Of a stretch of 64,000 nt of DNA, positions 42,831 through 54,969 are shown in pieces. A program made the position numbers and the translations under genes. Numbering within the stretch: the first letter of the stretch is position 1; each line of letters begins with the position of its first letter. The DNA is from Liquidambar formosana (Eukaryota; Streptophyta; Magnoliopsida; Saxifragales; Altingiaceae): the NCBI GenBank assembly GCA_039720395.1, contig CM077824.1, positions 21,619,013 to 21,683,012 on the forward strand, in the 5' to 3' direction. Under the pieces are notes generated by a model. The model saw only the letters and a list, made by a program, of their open reading frames with translations, made no database searches and was not told where the DNA came from.

Positions 42831-45790
42831 AAATCATTTTTGATGTCACATGTCATTGAAGACAATAAACCTCTCAAAACAAGCTTGAACTTGGGCGACC
42901 AGCACTCAAGCTGAGTAGAAATTAGATTCACTTGACACAAAACCCTTAAATCTTGAACCAAAGTGATAAGTGCTCAAAATGTACTATATAAATTGGATTT
43001 AGTTGACACATAGTGCAATCATATTAGAAAAGAGACAGATTAGCAATGGGATTAAATACGATTTTACCTCAACTATAACAATGGATTTTGATGTCAAAAT
43101 AACAAGGCAACAAGGTTAGAGTTTCCCCATCAGCCACTAGTTAAGATCCTAGACAGCTAGCTTGGTCGCCAACATAGACAAACGCTGCAGGAAATAACTT
43201 CAATAAAAAGATAGCAATAAGGGGAAAAGCACAAGCGCATTTGAATTTACCCACTTTAATACATATACTTGATGGCAAATACATCGACCCTCGTCATGAA
43301 CCTCACTCTAGTCGAATTGTACTTACAGAAACTCAATACCAATAGGAGAAATTAGGAACATCATACTTAATGAACAGTCAGTACAGTTTGTAGGGTAATG
43401 ATATAGCTATAAATGCTATAATAGTTGCACCATGTCCTGTTTTACTTGTGCTTACAACATTGAACAATATACAGAATAAAAGGAAGAAAAAATGGTATAT
43501 TTTACTTTGCAATGGCTCAAGAGAATAGTCATATGTTCTAATGCGGTTAGACATTCTACAACTTTATGACCTATTTGTATAACCCACTGAATAGTTTCTC
43601 TCTTGTTTCTTACGCAATTCATACAAGAAGGAGCTAGGTAAAAAAGGGCAGGAAGGCATCAATAATTCAATGGGCACAACATTGATGAGATGCATCAACA
43701 GAACGCCTATACACCATACCACATCAAGCGCTGTTTCACAAAAACAGAATCCTACTGCTCTTCTACATTCCCCATCAATGCATTTCAGATTCATCAAAAT
43801 GAGGCTACCAACATGAACTATCTATAATCAATCACGATCATACAAAACATAAGATCCTTAAATGCCTCATCTTTCCAGATTCTACATTATAAGAAACAAA
43901 AGCTCCAGTTGTTGTTGTCCAATAAAATTTCTTCATTCATCAACAGGCATAAAACTTGAACACAAATTCATTCATCGAATTCAAGTCCGGAAAGATTATT
44001 GAAATCTACATTTAGTCCAGTGGGTATGTAATCCCTGACAATAAATCCTTCTGCTTAAATTCCATTGCAAAGTAAAGCTTTGGTGGAACACAGTGATGTG
44101 GCATGTCATCCCACATGTCACTAGGTAAGAAAATAAAATTTTTAATTGTTTTCTTTAATTTTTTCAGATGACCCCCTCCCCCCTTTTCCTCTCCTAACTT
44201 TTCATATCCCCACCCTGTTTTTTTTCATTTCTTGTTTTCATAGGATGTATGATGGTCAATCTTATATTATAATGAGATGGATAATTTTATTAACGTTCAA
44301 GTCTAATATCAATTTGCATCAATCTAAAATGAATAAACAAGATCTTAAAATCATTTTGAGGAATATCAAAATTCATAATGCCAATATCACATATCCAATA
44401 AAAGTAGAAAACCTCAAAAACTAGCCCCATCCTAAAGCCATGTGATCTATATTCAAGGTGAGACCTAAAATGGATTCCCTCAACACAGTGCAAACACATC
44501 TGCTCAACATATCCAATATGCCACCCAACTCCATCATCATTTTTAAGTAAAATATATTCGTCTTCCTAAGTAAATTCAATTGCCCAACAAATTAATTTCC
44601 TTCATCAAGTAAAACTAGACTCTCCACGTAGTATGTAAATAGATCTAGCCACTTTGGTCCCCCGGGGACACCGGGATAATTAACTTTTTGGAGTCTTCGA
44701 TCATATGAAAACAACTCTCCATCACAAAATAAAATTACAACTTCACCGTTCTTCATGAAGCCTAATGGGCGCCAGATACAAACACGCCGATAAAAAGTGA
44801 ATTGTTTGGTCCAAGACTTCACTGCACCATGCTCCCTCATTACCCATATATCCAGTGGCGGCTCCCGCGCACCTCCATTATAAACAAATAAAGAAAGTGA
44901 ATCCACCAATGCCATTGTATGCCAGTTTCCAAAATTATCAAGACACTCTGGGAGCTTTATTTGATTAAATACCTCATCGGCCATATCAAATGATAAGATA
45001 AATTGATACTTATAAGTTTCCTTTGTCTCCAAACTTGCCAGCCAATGAACAACTCCGTTCACAGTTGTAGTAATTGAAAACAAACTAATCACGCATGGGA
45101 CAACATTTTGAACCCTTTTCCAACACTTGGTTCTTAGCGAGTAAATATACACCTCAGCTGCAACTTCATGGCCCGTGTCCAAGCTGCACTCGCACATAAG
45201 TGTTACCACCTTGTAATCATTGACACGAGGAGCAAAGTCAAACGCAAAACGCGTTTTAGTATGTTTCGATTGAGCAACAACGTTGCAAACCTGAAGCCTA
45301 GGAAGGACCTTGAACTTTCGAACGGCGGGGTTCCAAAGATATATATCGAACCCAAACTCTAAGGTTCCACAAGAGAGACAGAGCAACCCATTACAATAAC
45401 CCTCTACCCTAAGCAATTGATTGGATGATCTTTTGAATGGAAGTTCTAATCTCCTCTTCTCCACAAATGTTTCATCACAATGCAATGAGAATCTGTCTCC
45501 ACCAGAATCTAGAGAGCTTTGGTGAATGAGCACATAGCCCTTATTACTTGCACAAGTTTGATTGAGGTGCATGTCGATGAAATTGGAATCGATGAACAGA
45601 GCTTGCCAAGATTTGCATACGCACCTGAATCGCATTAGAGATTTGACGGGTAATCTTGAGAGGATGTTAATGATTATATCCCACGGCATATCGCACAAGA
45701 TCGTCGCCATTCTGAGTGATTTAGGGTTTTGTTCCCTGGTCTTTGGCTCTCTGCAACAATTTGAAGAACAAGAAGAAGAATAAAAAGCCC
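42830..45790 (-). repeat. F-box duplicon, unit IV
   Basis: Intact F-box gene and about 1.8 kb of flank in the shared block order (GATGTCACATGTCATTGAAGAC at 42841, UTR-like block 43107-43203, ACACCATACCACATC at 43710, AAACATAAGATCCTTAAATG at 43846). Confidence 0.65.
44592..45710 (-). CDS. F-box protein with F-box-associated domain, intact
   Basis: 372 residues, single exon, starting MATILCDMPWDIIINILSRL. F-box at about residues 6-46 (RLPVKSLMRFRCVCKSWQAL). The F-box-associated domain follows with EGYCNGLLCLS, IYLWNPAVRKFKVLP, FAFDFAPRVNDYKVV, IYSLRTKCWKRVQNVVPC, VNGVVHWLA, ILSFDMADEVF, LDIWVMREHGAVKSWTKQF and YYVESLVLLDEGN-stop. It is a probable SKP1-binding substrate receptor of an SCF complex. 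It is more diverged in the substrate half than in the F-box, as usual in this fast-evolving class. Downstream (44420-44590) the flank matches unit I and shows the empty site of the unit II MITE. Confidence 0.9.
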   Translation of the reverse strand: MATILCDMPWDIIINILSRLPVKSLMRFRCVCKSWQALFIDSNFIDMHLNQTCASNKGYVLIHQSSLDSGGDRFSLHCDETFVEKRRLELPFKRSSNQLLRVEGYCNGLLCLSCGTLEFGFDIYLWNPAVRKFKVLPRLQVCNVVAQSKHTKTRFAFDFAPRVNDYKVVTLMCECSLDTGHEVAAEVYIYSLRTKCWKRVQNVVPCVISLFSITTTVNGVVHWLASLETKETYKYQFILSFDMADEVFNQIKLPECLDNFGNWHTMALVDSLSLFVYNGGAREPPLDIWVMREHGAVKSWTKQFTFYRRVCIWRPLGFMKNGEVVILFCDGELFSYDRRLQKVNYPGVPGGPKWLDLFTYYVESLVLLDEGN

Positions 45791-45882
45791 TACAGCAGAG
45801 ATGGTGCGTGCCCTAGGAATTAGGGATGGAGAAGAAAGAAAGGGGAAGATAGGTGACAAAGAAAAAAAACACAAAAAAAAAA

Positions 45883-47318
45883 GGGTAAATTACATTAAGA
45901 CCCTTTATGAAATTATTATGACATTCTTACGAGTTACAGATTTAGATTTGGTGTAGTTGGTACAATAAACGTAGGATTAATGACATGTGAGCAATGTCGA
46001 GAAATGGAAAGCAATTAGGCATTAGCTGTCAAATGCATCTCTCGAATTTTAGCCTTTCATTTCTCCTCTTTGCTGCATGTCATTGATCCAACGTTAACTG
46101 TACTCTACAATAATTGCACCAAATCCAAATCCCACTCTTACTAAACAAAATAAACTACAAAGAAACCTCTCTATTTAACTTATGTCTATTAATATGTTAA
46201 ATCATACTAATTTTTTTTTCAAAATACCCTAATTACCCTTATTGGATGACAACTTTCATATTAAATGCATATAACTCATCATTCCAACTCATTCATTAAA
46301 AACATTCGAAAATTTTTTTTTATAGACAAACAACTAAAAGATAATATATATATATATGGGAAATGATGTTTGACATAAGCATAGAGGACCAATTCATGGA
46401 CTGAAATTGTAAGAATACAAAACTACCCTCTCAATAAAATTACACTTACACCCCCTCTAATTTATGACAATTACGGATGCATCCCCTCTCATTTTCGAAA
46501 TTACACTATCACCCCTTACGAAAAAAAGTTGACTGAACAGTGTTAATAAAACTCATAAAATGACGCAAATACCCCTATATATAAAATGCACCATTTAACC
46601 TTTTTCAATGACTCGAGTTCTCACTAACTTATATACTCTAATAAATGCACTCAAGGGTGGAGCCAATAAAAGCCCAGGGTTAGCTTGACCACATTTTGTT
46701 TTCACATTTTTTTTTTATAAATCATAGATTTGGCCAGTCTCAAAAATTTTTTGGCCCTCTAGATTTATTACCTCTTATATATAGCGCGCTTTGATCATGT
46801 GCGAGATATCCCAGATATCTCGCACTTGAACAACGCTCATATATATATATATATATAGCCTTTTCATGTAAGCGTTCTATGCCAAAATCAAGTTGTTCTG
46901 AGATTAATGGTTGTTCGATCCAAAACGTATGTTCATTTTTTAATAAAAAACAATCACTTATTTATGGACATTTCAAATGAAACAATTCTTAATCTTATAT
47001 TAACTTTATTTTTGGCATGTATAACCAACATATGAATCAAATTTAATCCAACGGTTGGTTTGGCCAAAAGAGTTTTTGAGTGCACTTGATGCAAAATTAC
47101 ATTAGATGCACCTTTTTCTTTTTACATACAAATTTCCTCGTTTTGTTGTCATTTAAATTTTAGTTTCACCCCATATTTTCTTACTTTCATAATTTTATTT
47201 TGTTATTTCCTCATTGTAATTATTCTTTTCATTTATTTATATATATGAGCAATGCTATACAGCCCTTTTTTTATAACCCAAATCTACTTACTCAAATGAG
47301 GTGGTAACCTAACAAATC

Positions 47319-47404
<86 letters not shown>

Positions 47405-47824
47405 TTTTGGCAAATCAATTAAAAATTTAGTCGAATAAATAATTGTCTCTAATGAAAAAAATCAAGCAATTGTCACATCAATTGGACAAAAGATTTAAAC
47501 TTTTTAGGATTTTTCTCATATATATTATATTATTTGTTTATCAACAAAAAATAATAATTAATTAATGAGCTAGATTAATATGTTAGACTGATGAGTTATA
47601 TGCATTTAACATGAGAGTTGTCATATAATAACGGTAGTTAGGGTATTTTAAATAAAATTGAGCATGACATCACTTTTTGTTAACGGAACAGTGGATGGTT
47701 GTTAGAGGGAGGGGTCTTTTTGTAGTTTATTTTGTAAAGTAGGGGGTGTTAATGCCATTTCAGAAATGTGAGAGGGTCTATCTGCAATTGTCAGATACTA
47801 GAGGGGGTCATAATGTAATTTATC
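45883..47824. mobile_element. Long-terminal-inverted-repeat element 1 (Mutator-like)
   Basis: It starts GGGTAAATTACATTAAGACCC and ends with the mirror GGGGGTCATAATGTAATTTATC. Homology between ends extends past 150 bp (for example TTTACTTTACAAAATAAAC against GTTTATTTTGTAAAGTAG). An A10 run precedes it. The interior is AT-rich, non-coding, with a (TA)n block at 47328-47402 and a hairpin at 46799-46825. The G-start and long inverted ends suggest a non-autonomous Mutator-like element. Confidence 0.55.
46799..46825. other. Perfect 12-bp hairpin
   Basis: GTGCGAGATATC, loop CCA, GATATCTCGCAC, sitting between two (TA)n-like tracts at 46777-46782 and 46841-46856. It would form a cruciform or a small RNA hairpin if transcribed. 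It could be the core of a small inserted palindromic element. Confidence 0.6.
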
Positions 47825-47830
47825 TAGAAA

Positions 47831-49433
47831 GGGTAAATTACATTAAGACCCTTTATGAAATTACACTGACACCTTTACTTTACAAAATAAACCACAAAGA
47901 GACCCCTCTATCTAACCTCCATTCATTAATCCGTTAAATCATATTAAAATTGCCAAAAGCGTAAATTTCCTATCCAATTCATGTGGTAGCCATCAAATTT
48001 GCTCATTAGAAAAAATTATTTATTTAATTAAATTTTTAATTGATGTGTGAAAAAAAAAATTGATTTACCAAGTTGCCGCCTTATTTGCCACCTCGATCTA
48101 TAGATGCATCCCCATTGTAGTAATTCTTTTAATTTATTTCTACATATGAGTAATGCTAAATAGCCCCCCTTTTTTTTTTCTTTGCCCAAATCTACTAACT
48201 CAAATGAGGTGGCAACTTGGCAAATCATTTTTTTTTTTTTTTTTTTGCAAATCAATTAAAAATTTAATTAAATAGATAATTGTTTCTAATGAACAAATCT
48301 GACAGATGCCACATCAATTGAACAAAAAATTTAAGCTTTTTAGCATTTTTCTTATAGTAGATATGGGCACACGTGCGTTGCACATGAATATTATTTAAAT
48401 AATAAAAGATATATGAATATATATATATATATATATATATATACACTACATGGAAATCTAATTATTTATACCTTTCGTTGAAAACATAAATCTTATGTAC
48501 ATATATAATGTTCTTAATATGTATCTCATTTACATCATTACAATGGACGCTCAAGACAATAGGTCAAACTTCCTTCTATGGCTAAGAGTCATGGTAGGAA
48601 TAGAAAATTGGTTATAAAACATGCATAATAATGAAGGTTGTATAGAATTCATGAAATGGACATCATCTTTCTTTCTCCTTCTTTTTTTTCTTTTTTTTTT
48701 TTGCTCGAAAATAAACATTCTTAATTGTTTAAATATGGAGGGCAAATAAGTATTTAAAAATTAAAATTAGGGTGTAATGGTCAATTAAAAGTTTTTATGA
48801 GATGTAGACTATTATAAGTAAGTATATATATTTAAGCTTTTTAACACATCAATTAAAATTTTAATTAAATAAATAATTATTTCTAATGAGCAAATCTGAC
48901 GGCTACCACATCAATTGAACAGAAAATACTTAATAATTAAAATAAGGGTGTAATAGTCAATTAAAATTTTTTATGACATACAAACTTTTATAGGTAAGTA
49001 TATATATTTAAGCTTTTTAGCACATCAATTAAAATTTTAATTAAATAAATAATTTTTTCTAATGAACAAATCTGACGACTACCACATCAGTTGGACAGAA
49101 AATTTAAGATTTTGACATTTTTCTGATATATATATATATTATCTTTTAGTTGTTTATCAATAAAATAAAATTAAAAATCGAATGTACTAGATGAATGAGT
49201 TGGAGTGATGAATTATATACATTTAACATGAAAGTTGTCATCCTCTAATAAGGGTAGTTATGGTATTTTGAAAAAAATTGAGCATGGTTTAACAAATTAA
49301 TAGACGGAAGTTAGAGAGAAGGGTCTCTTTGTAGTTTATTTTGTAAAGTAGGAGGTGTCAATGTAATTTCATAAACATGAGGGGTGTATTAGTATTTGTT
49401 AGATTCTACAGAGGGTCTTAATGTAATTTACCC
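47831..49433. mobile_element. Long-terminal-inverted-repeat element 2 (Mutator-like), 6 bp from element 1
   Basis: Same terminus as element 1 (GGGTAAATTACATTAAGACCC ... GGGTCTTAATGTAATTTACCC), with subterminal mirror blocks about AAAGAGACCCCTCTA and AGAAGGGTCTCTTTGTAG. An A-run follows (49434-49444), matching the A-run before element 1, so the pair could share one poly(A) target. Inside are a minus-strand Helitron-like insert (48357-48832) and a direct repeat of about 180 bp (48838-49010 and 49015-49125). Confidence 0.55.
48357..48832 (-). mobile_element. Helitron-like element, minus strand
   Basis: On the minus strand it starts TATATATACTTACTTATAATAG with the family ACTTTTAATTGACCATTACACC block and ends CATGTGCAACGCACGTGTGCCCATATCTAC. 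The 3' stem-loop is the same as at 6266 and 7678. The exact ends are approximate. Confidence 0.5.
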
Positions 49434-50336
49434 AAAAAAAAAAATGCTTGGGTTTACGAGGTATTTCAAGGTTGATTTCTTCTTTACCTTTCAATTCTTG
49501 AGGAGATTCCTAGCCCAAAAGAAAAAAAGGTAAGAAGAGTATTTTTTAGGAGATGCACCATTTTTGTATGGGAAAATGTTATATGTGCTAATTATCCACA
49601 AAAAAAAAAAAAAAAAAAAAAAATGCTCTATGTATCAATTCTTTACCCTAACTCTTAAGTCTTAATGCATGTGATATTGACGTGATTAATTAAAATTTAT
49701 AAATATATAAAAATAAAGAAGTAGATTGACATAACTCGCCATATCATTTGCTATGCGGATTAAAACAAATAAGTTGGGATAAAGTGTTGGTATGTATAGC
49801 ATTACTTGTATGGATGACAATATTAAATAGGGGTGTAACTAGTTTCAGTTTGGGTTGGTTTAACCTTAATCCAAAACCAACCCAATCAAGGTTGATTCTC
49901 ATTTTCTTAACCTAGAACCAAAGCAACCCAACACATGCAAAATTCAATTTGGTTCGGGTTTGTTCAATTTGTAGAGAATATTTTCATAATCTTGTAGTAA
50001 GAAAATGGTTTTGGACCTTAGTATCCTCCTAAAAGAAAGCCTCATAATGTGGCATGAAAACTGATTTGGACTAGTGCTATTGGGCTCCACGGCTACACTT
50101 TTGTTTTCACATCATATCATGAAGGGTTCTTTTGGAGCGTTTTTAAGGTGTTACCAATAGCGTTACCTATGGCTTTTATAATATAACAAAAGATAAAAAT
50201 CTTTCTACATAATTAAATACCTATGTAACAAAATCAACAAAAGACATAAGTTTATAACCTTTCTATGAACAATAATTACATTTTTCATATATATGAAGGA
50301 CAAATAAAAATTAAAATTGGAACAATAATAATATTA

Positions 50337-50367
<31 letters not shown>

Positions 50368-50392
50368 ATGGTTATGTTCCCATCAGCACGTA

Positions 50393-50526
50393 TTGATATA
50401 AGTTATATCAACACCATGCATTGGGGGTTATACCCTTGCATTACCCCAATGTACCTCATATCCCACTAATGCACAAAGTATAACTCCTAATGCGAGTGTT
50501 GATATAAGTTATATTAGCACGTGCTT
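50393..50526. mobile_element. MITE with about 48-bp inverted ends
   Basis: Left AGCACGTATTGATATAAGTT and right (reversed) AGCACGTGCTAATATAACTT continue in parallel to GTTATA. The motif TTGATATAAGTTATATCAA is itself palindromic. The target-site duplication was not resolved. Confidence 0.5.
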
Positions 50527-50705
50527 ACCTAATCATCATCCTATATCTATATATGTATAATTCATGTTATGTTATATAAGTTAACATATATAGAATCAGT
50601 TCTCGGATTGGGTCAATTTACGTAATGTGTCAACTAAGAACCGAACCAAGTAGAGGTCAATTCTTTATTTCTTAATCCAAGACTAGATTGAGATAACTTG
50701 AAAAC

Positions 50706-51040
50706 TGTAATACGTTGGGATCCCACATAACTTGGCTATAAAAAGTTATTACGCTATATATATAGACTTCGCTCCCAAACTAGTATGATGTGGTTTAGAT
50801 CCGTGAGGGATAACCCAAAGCGGACAATATCATATTAGTGGTGGGGGTAGCTAGACTTGCCTCATGGTGTGTGGGGACGAATGTAATACTCGGGATCCCA
50901 CATCGTTTGGCTATAAAAAGTACTTCACTTGTGTAAACTTCGCTTCCTAACTAGTATGATGTTTTTTAAAACCGTGAAAGGTAACCCAAAGCGAACAATA
51001 TCATGCTAATGATAGGAGTGGGGTATTATGAAAAACAAAA
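50706..51040 (+). repeat. Two direct copies of a short LTR-like repeat
   Basis: TGTAATAC..GGGATCCCACAT..TTGGCTATAAAAAG ... CTAGTATGATG ... AACCCAAAGCG.ACAATATCAT occurs at about 50708-50850 and 50882-51010. TATAAA and the conserved AACCCAAAGCGGACAATATC block are typical of short non-autonomous LTR elements in plants, but no primer-binding site or 5-bp duplication was found. Confidence 0.4.
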
Positions 51041-51119
51041 CCAAACCAACCCAAGAGGTTGATTTCAACTCGATTCTCGATTTGCACTAGACCAAATTGC
51101 ACCCCTAGACTATTAAATG

Positions 51120-52620
51120 CATGCCCCCAAATCTTTTCTCTATGTTTCTGCCAAAACGCACTACTTTCATCTTCCCACGATAAATAGGAAGTATACTTAA
51201 TAATTGAGTAGTGAATATCATTCTAATAGAATTTTTCAGATATTGAAATATTATTGTAAATGATTATGAGAAACTCCCAAATTTCTAAATTTTACTCTAG
51301 AATATTCTAGCCCTTTGTTTTTTTTTTGACAATCAATAAAACTTTCTCCTATCTTTAACCCCACTTATTATTAACAAATAGGCATCAATGTTTTTCCATA
51401 AGCATGAATCTGAAATCACTCACTTGATAAGTGAGGAAAATGCCTATTGCCATGGTGGTAGCATTTTCGAGACTTGTCTGGCTTCATTCATCCCCTAATT
51501 TTTTGAAAACTAACTTACAAGATCTCTTTTTTATCAATTCGAATTCTCATAAGAAGCTCCGAAGTCCCATGTCGAAGCAAAACAACTTCGATCTCTCTCA
51601 AATACCATATTTGAATCAATAGGTAGCAAAGATTACTCAAAGCTAATTCACTTGCAAAGAAGTCTGTAAAACATAATCTGGAAGTGATAAACCTTCAAAG
51701 ATCCTTCAAATATTAAACACAAAACTGCAGGGGAGATTGAGTACATGCACGGAGGAAAAAGAAGCATCAGTGTCACGATTCCCATCTTTGCCTTTCAGTG
51801 GTTTACGCTAATACAAATGGGACCGCCAACATTAACACTTCTTGAATATCGATCACTCTGTTCTATTATGGTAACCAAACTCTGTTTCTACAAAAAGACA
51901 TAAAATGAACCTACCAATCCCACCAGATGATATTGTGCACATTACCCTCGAAAGACAAAGAATAGCATAAAAAAGGAACCCCCTAATGCCACAGAAATGA
52001 TTATTGCATTTTCTCAAATCACCACCTGACCTTGGGACCTCATAGAGCTCCTCAGCAACACCTCAGTATCGAAATTCTTGAGCAACACGCCATAAGATCC
52101 CTCTATAGAATATGCTATTTATACCAACTTTACTCATTGGTGCTTGGACATTTTCTATATCCAAACATCAAGTAGCAACTATTGATCCTTCCCCCAAATC
52201 TCCTCATAACAGCGTGAGCGCTGATATATGCTGTGACAAAATAGATGGCATGGAAATACAATAGTCAGAGTGAATTACGTACAAGGTAAAAATTGTCATC
52301 AGCTGTGCGCACAGGAGACATTCATGATAGCGTCTGTTGAGTCTTCAATTTACATAGGCGAGGGATGGCAAATGAATTTTCTTCGCAATAGAGATTTTAT
52401 GAAAAGCCTCAATCACATGTCAAAAATGAAGGTGTGTGGGAGGTTCTCCATCCTACAGGTCTGATAATCTTGATGTCGTTGCACATCTTTCTCTTACCTT
52501 CTATCCCACTGAGCGTAGATGTTATTAGAAGAGTGCACACATTCCATAAATATAAATGAACGACATATTGGTCTAATTTGAAAGAAGAGCAGAAAGAGAA
52601 CTTCCCAATGCCAGCGGATG
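51120..52620. other. Intergenic, upstream of unit V flank; no gene recognised
   Basis: AT-rich DNA, then moderately complex sequence from 51650. A minus-strand piece near 52040-52110 reads YGVLLKNFDTEVLLRSSMRS and could be a coding relic, but no family is recognised. Confidence 0.35.
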
Positions 52621-52834
52621 GTAATAGCTTTTGCTCAAACCACCACCACCACCACCACAAGTTGTTTCTGCAGGAAATAACTTCGATAAAAACATAGTGA
52701 TCAAGGACTAGATACCCCTAATCGTTGATCAATCAAACAAACAAACAAATAAACAAAAAAATAGTGATGAGGGAAAAAGGATAGGCTCACTTGAATTTAC
52801 CAAATTTAATTCTAATGCCTTGATATATTAAGCT

Positions 52835-53420
52835 GAATGTATGTGGAAGCAGCAGTAGGCAAATCTGCCTGCTGTGCAGCGTGTGTTGCAAGGGATGACC
52901 AGGGGAAGGTGTTAAACACATGGACCTCCATTCTTCCAGCTTAGGACTCAGAGTTTGCAGAGGCGGAAGCAACTCGAATGGCAATGAGAATTGCTATCAC
53001 TCAGGAGTGGTCAAATATTGTAACTGAAGGAGATGCACAGGCCATTGTTAATAGTGTTTCAGCTATGAGTATCATGCCATCCTTTAGCATATATTACTAT
53101 TCAAGTGCAAGACAGTCGCCAAGGATTACTCATGATTCCAGGATCCTCTTTTGTTTATGCCCCTTGGTCTGCAAATTAATGCCATGGCCCATGAACTTGC
53201 CCACTCAGCTCTTATGAGAGGCTTCTCGGGCTCCTCCTTGAGAACTAGCTTCCAGAACGAATCCTGCTTGCTTATGAGCTTGATTGTGAATAGGTTTTTC
53301 TGGATTTTTCCTTAAATTTCTGTTTTCTTTGTTTGTCCTATTGCTTCTTGTTTCTTTTCCTTCGGTTTCAATGAAGTTTTCCCATTAGCCAACAGAAAAA
53401 AAAAGGAAAAAAAAAAAAGA
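52835..53420 (+). mobile_element. Retroelement 3' fragment with RNase H domain and poly(A)
   Basis: The reading KSACCAACVARDDQGKVLN, one TAG, then EFAEAEATRMAMRIAITQ and IVTEGDAQAIVNSVS matches the plant RVT_3-type RNase H fold (ARD..G.V, AEA.A...A, EGDAQ.IV). Frame is lost after about 53090. A poly(A)-like tract at 53392-53420 closes the fragment, as in 5'-truncated non-LTR elements. It interrupts F-box unit V flank sequence. Confidence 0.65.
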
Positions 53421-53820
53421 ATACTCCTCATCCAATGGCACTGCAATCTAGTGGCACTTACTATAACTCATTAACAATCACTTTTGTTGCACGAGGAATT
53501 GTTTTACCTGCGCTAACAAATACTGAGCAATATAAAGAAATAAAGCATGATTACTTCTAAATGGGGAAGGATAACATTTTTTTAAGATGTTCAAGGCTAC
53601 TATTAATCTCCATCAATTTACAGTGCACAACCAAGATTCTAAGAAATGTTACAGGACATAAAACAAAAAGAATATTAAAATTCACAATACCAACATTGCA
53701 TATCATTAATGGTAGAAAACCTTCAAAGAACTCCATCTATCCATACTAAAGGTGAGACCAAAAATGCATTTGCTTAACACAGTGCAATCATATAGGCTTG
53801 TTATTGCCCACAAACTAATT

Positions 53821-54969
53821 TCATTCATTAAGTAAAACTAGACTCTCCATGTAATAGGTAAATACAAATACCGACTTTGGAAACTGATGGATATGAAGAT
53901 CCACAACTTGTTGGACTCTTGAGTCATATAAAACCAGCACTCCATGATCACCTTTCAGTACAACTTCACCATTCTTCATAAAGCCTAATGGGAATAAGAA
54001 ACTAAACGACCAATCAAAAACGAATTGTTTAGTCCAAGAATCCTCTGCACCATACTCTTTCAATACCCATATATCCAAGCACTCCTTCCCCTCATCTTTG
54101 CAATAAACGAACCAAGACAGAGACTCCATCAACACCTTCACAAACTTGTCTAGTACAAAATCATCATGACAACACTCTGGGAGCTTTATTTCACCGAATA
54201 CCTCATAAGCCAGATCAAATGATAAGATAAACTCATAATTACGATTTTCCTCCGTCTCCATACCAGCTACCCAATGAACAACTCCGTTCAAAATTGCATC
54301 TATCGAACTATCACTGATCTCGCACGGAACAACATTTTGAATCTGTTTCCAATAATGTTTTCTTAGTGAGTAACTCGCAACTTGGGGCGGAACTTGAAGC
54401 CGAAGACTCCAATGGGGAGATCTACCACAGCCCACAGAAATTCCATCTGGGTCATGCCTATCATAAAGAAACTTCAACAGCCTGTAATCGTTGATCAGAA
54501 GGGCAAAGCCAAAGGCAAGATACATAAAGGCGAAGTCTTCATTACGTGGAATTGATTCAGGAAGGGCTTTGAGCCTTTGAATGGCGGGGTTCCATAGATA
54601 TATATCGCGCTCAGACCATATGCAATAAGGAGTAGAAAGACAGAGCAATCCATTACAATGACCCTCCACCATGAAATTTCCAAACGATTTCTCAGATGGA
54701 AGTTCCAATCTCTTGTGCTCGAAAAATGTTTCATCACAATGTAGAGAGACTCTGTGTTTACCAAAAGCTGCATCTCGATGCTGAATGAGTACACACCCAT
54801 CATTATTCGCACGAGTTTGATTGAGGTGCATGTCGATGAAATTGGGATCGGTGAATAAAGCGTGCCAAGATCTGCATACACACCTAAATCTCATCAGAGA
54901 TTCGACGGGCAATCGTGAGAGAATGTTGATGATTATATCTTCGGGCATATCGCTCGATGCCATTGCCAT
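53821..54969 (-). CDS. F-box protein with F-box-associated domain, intact
   Basis: 382 residues from the ATG at 54969 (or 380 from 54963), starting MAMASSDMPEDIIINILSRL. F-box at about residues 7-49 (RLPVESLMRFRCVCRSWHAL; Glu replaces the Lys of the paralogs). F-box-associated domain motifs are EGHCNGLLCLS, IYLWNPAIQRLKALPE, LAFGFALLINDYRLLKF, YSLRKHYWKQIQNVVPCE, LNGVVHWVAGMET, ILSFDLAYEVF, LDIWVLKEYGAEDSWTKQF and YYMESLVLLNE-stop, two residues shorter than the paralogs' LNEGN. The frame stays open to an ATG at 55092 (41 extra residues rich in Lys/Gln/Pro). Without homology to the paralogs, that extension is probably leader. Role as for the other copies: putative SCF substrate receptor. Confidence 0.9.
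   Translation of the reverse strand: MAMASSDMPEDIIINILSRLPVESLMRFRCVCRSWHALFTDPNFIDMHLNQTRANNDGCVLIQHRDAAFGKHRVSLHCDETFFEHKRLELPSEKSFGNFMVEGHCNGLLCLSTPYCIWSERDIYLWNPAIQRLKALPESIPRNEDFAFMYLAFGFALLINDYRLLKFLYDRHDPDGISVGCGRSPHWSLRLQVPPQVASYSLRKHYWKQIQNVVPCEISDSSIDAILNGVVHWVAGMETEENRNYEFILSFDLAYEVFGEIKLPECCHDDFVLDKFVKVLMESLSWFVYCKDEGKECLDIWVLKEYGAEDSWTKQFVFDWSFSFLFPLGFMKNGEVVLKGDHGVLVLYDSRVQQVVDLHIHQFPKSVFVFTYYMESLVLLNE

Larger units (their letters stand above)
49828..51107. mobile_element. hAT-like element with nested repeats
   Basis: It starts TAGGGGTGTAAC and ends ATTGCACCCCTA. TATTAAA stands immediately left (49821-49827) and again at 51111-51117, three bases beyond the right end. The subterminal AACCAACCCAA / TTGGGTTGG motifs resemble those at 1-202. 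It contains a MITE (50393-50526) and a duplicated LTR-like segment (50706-51040). Confidence 0.45.
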
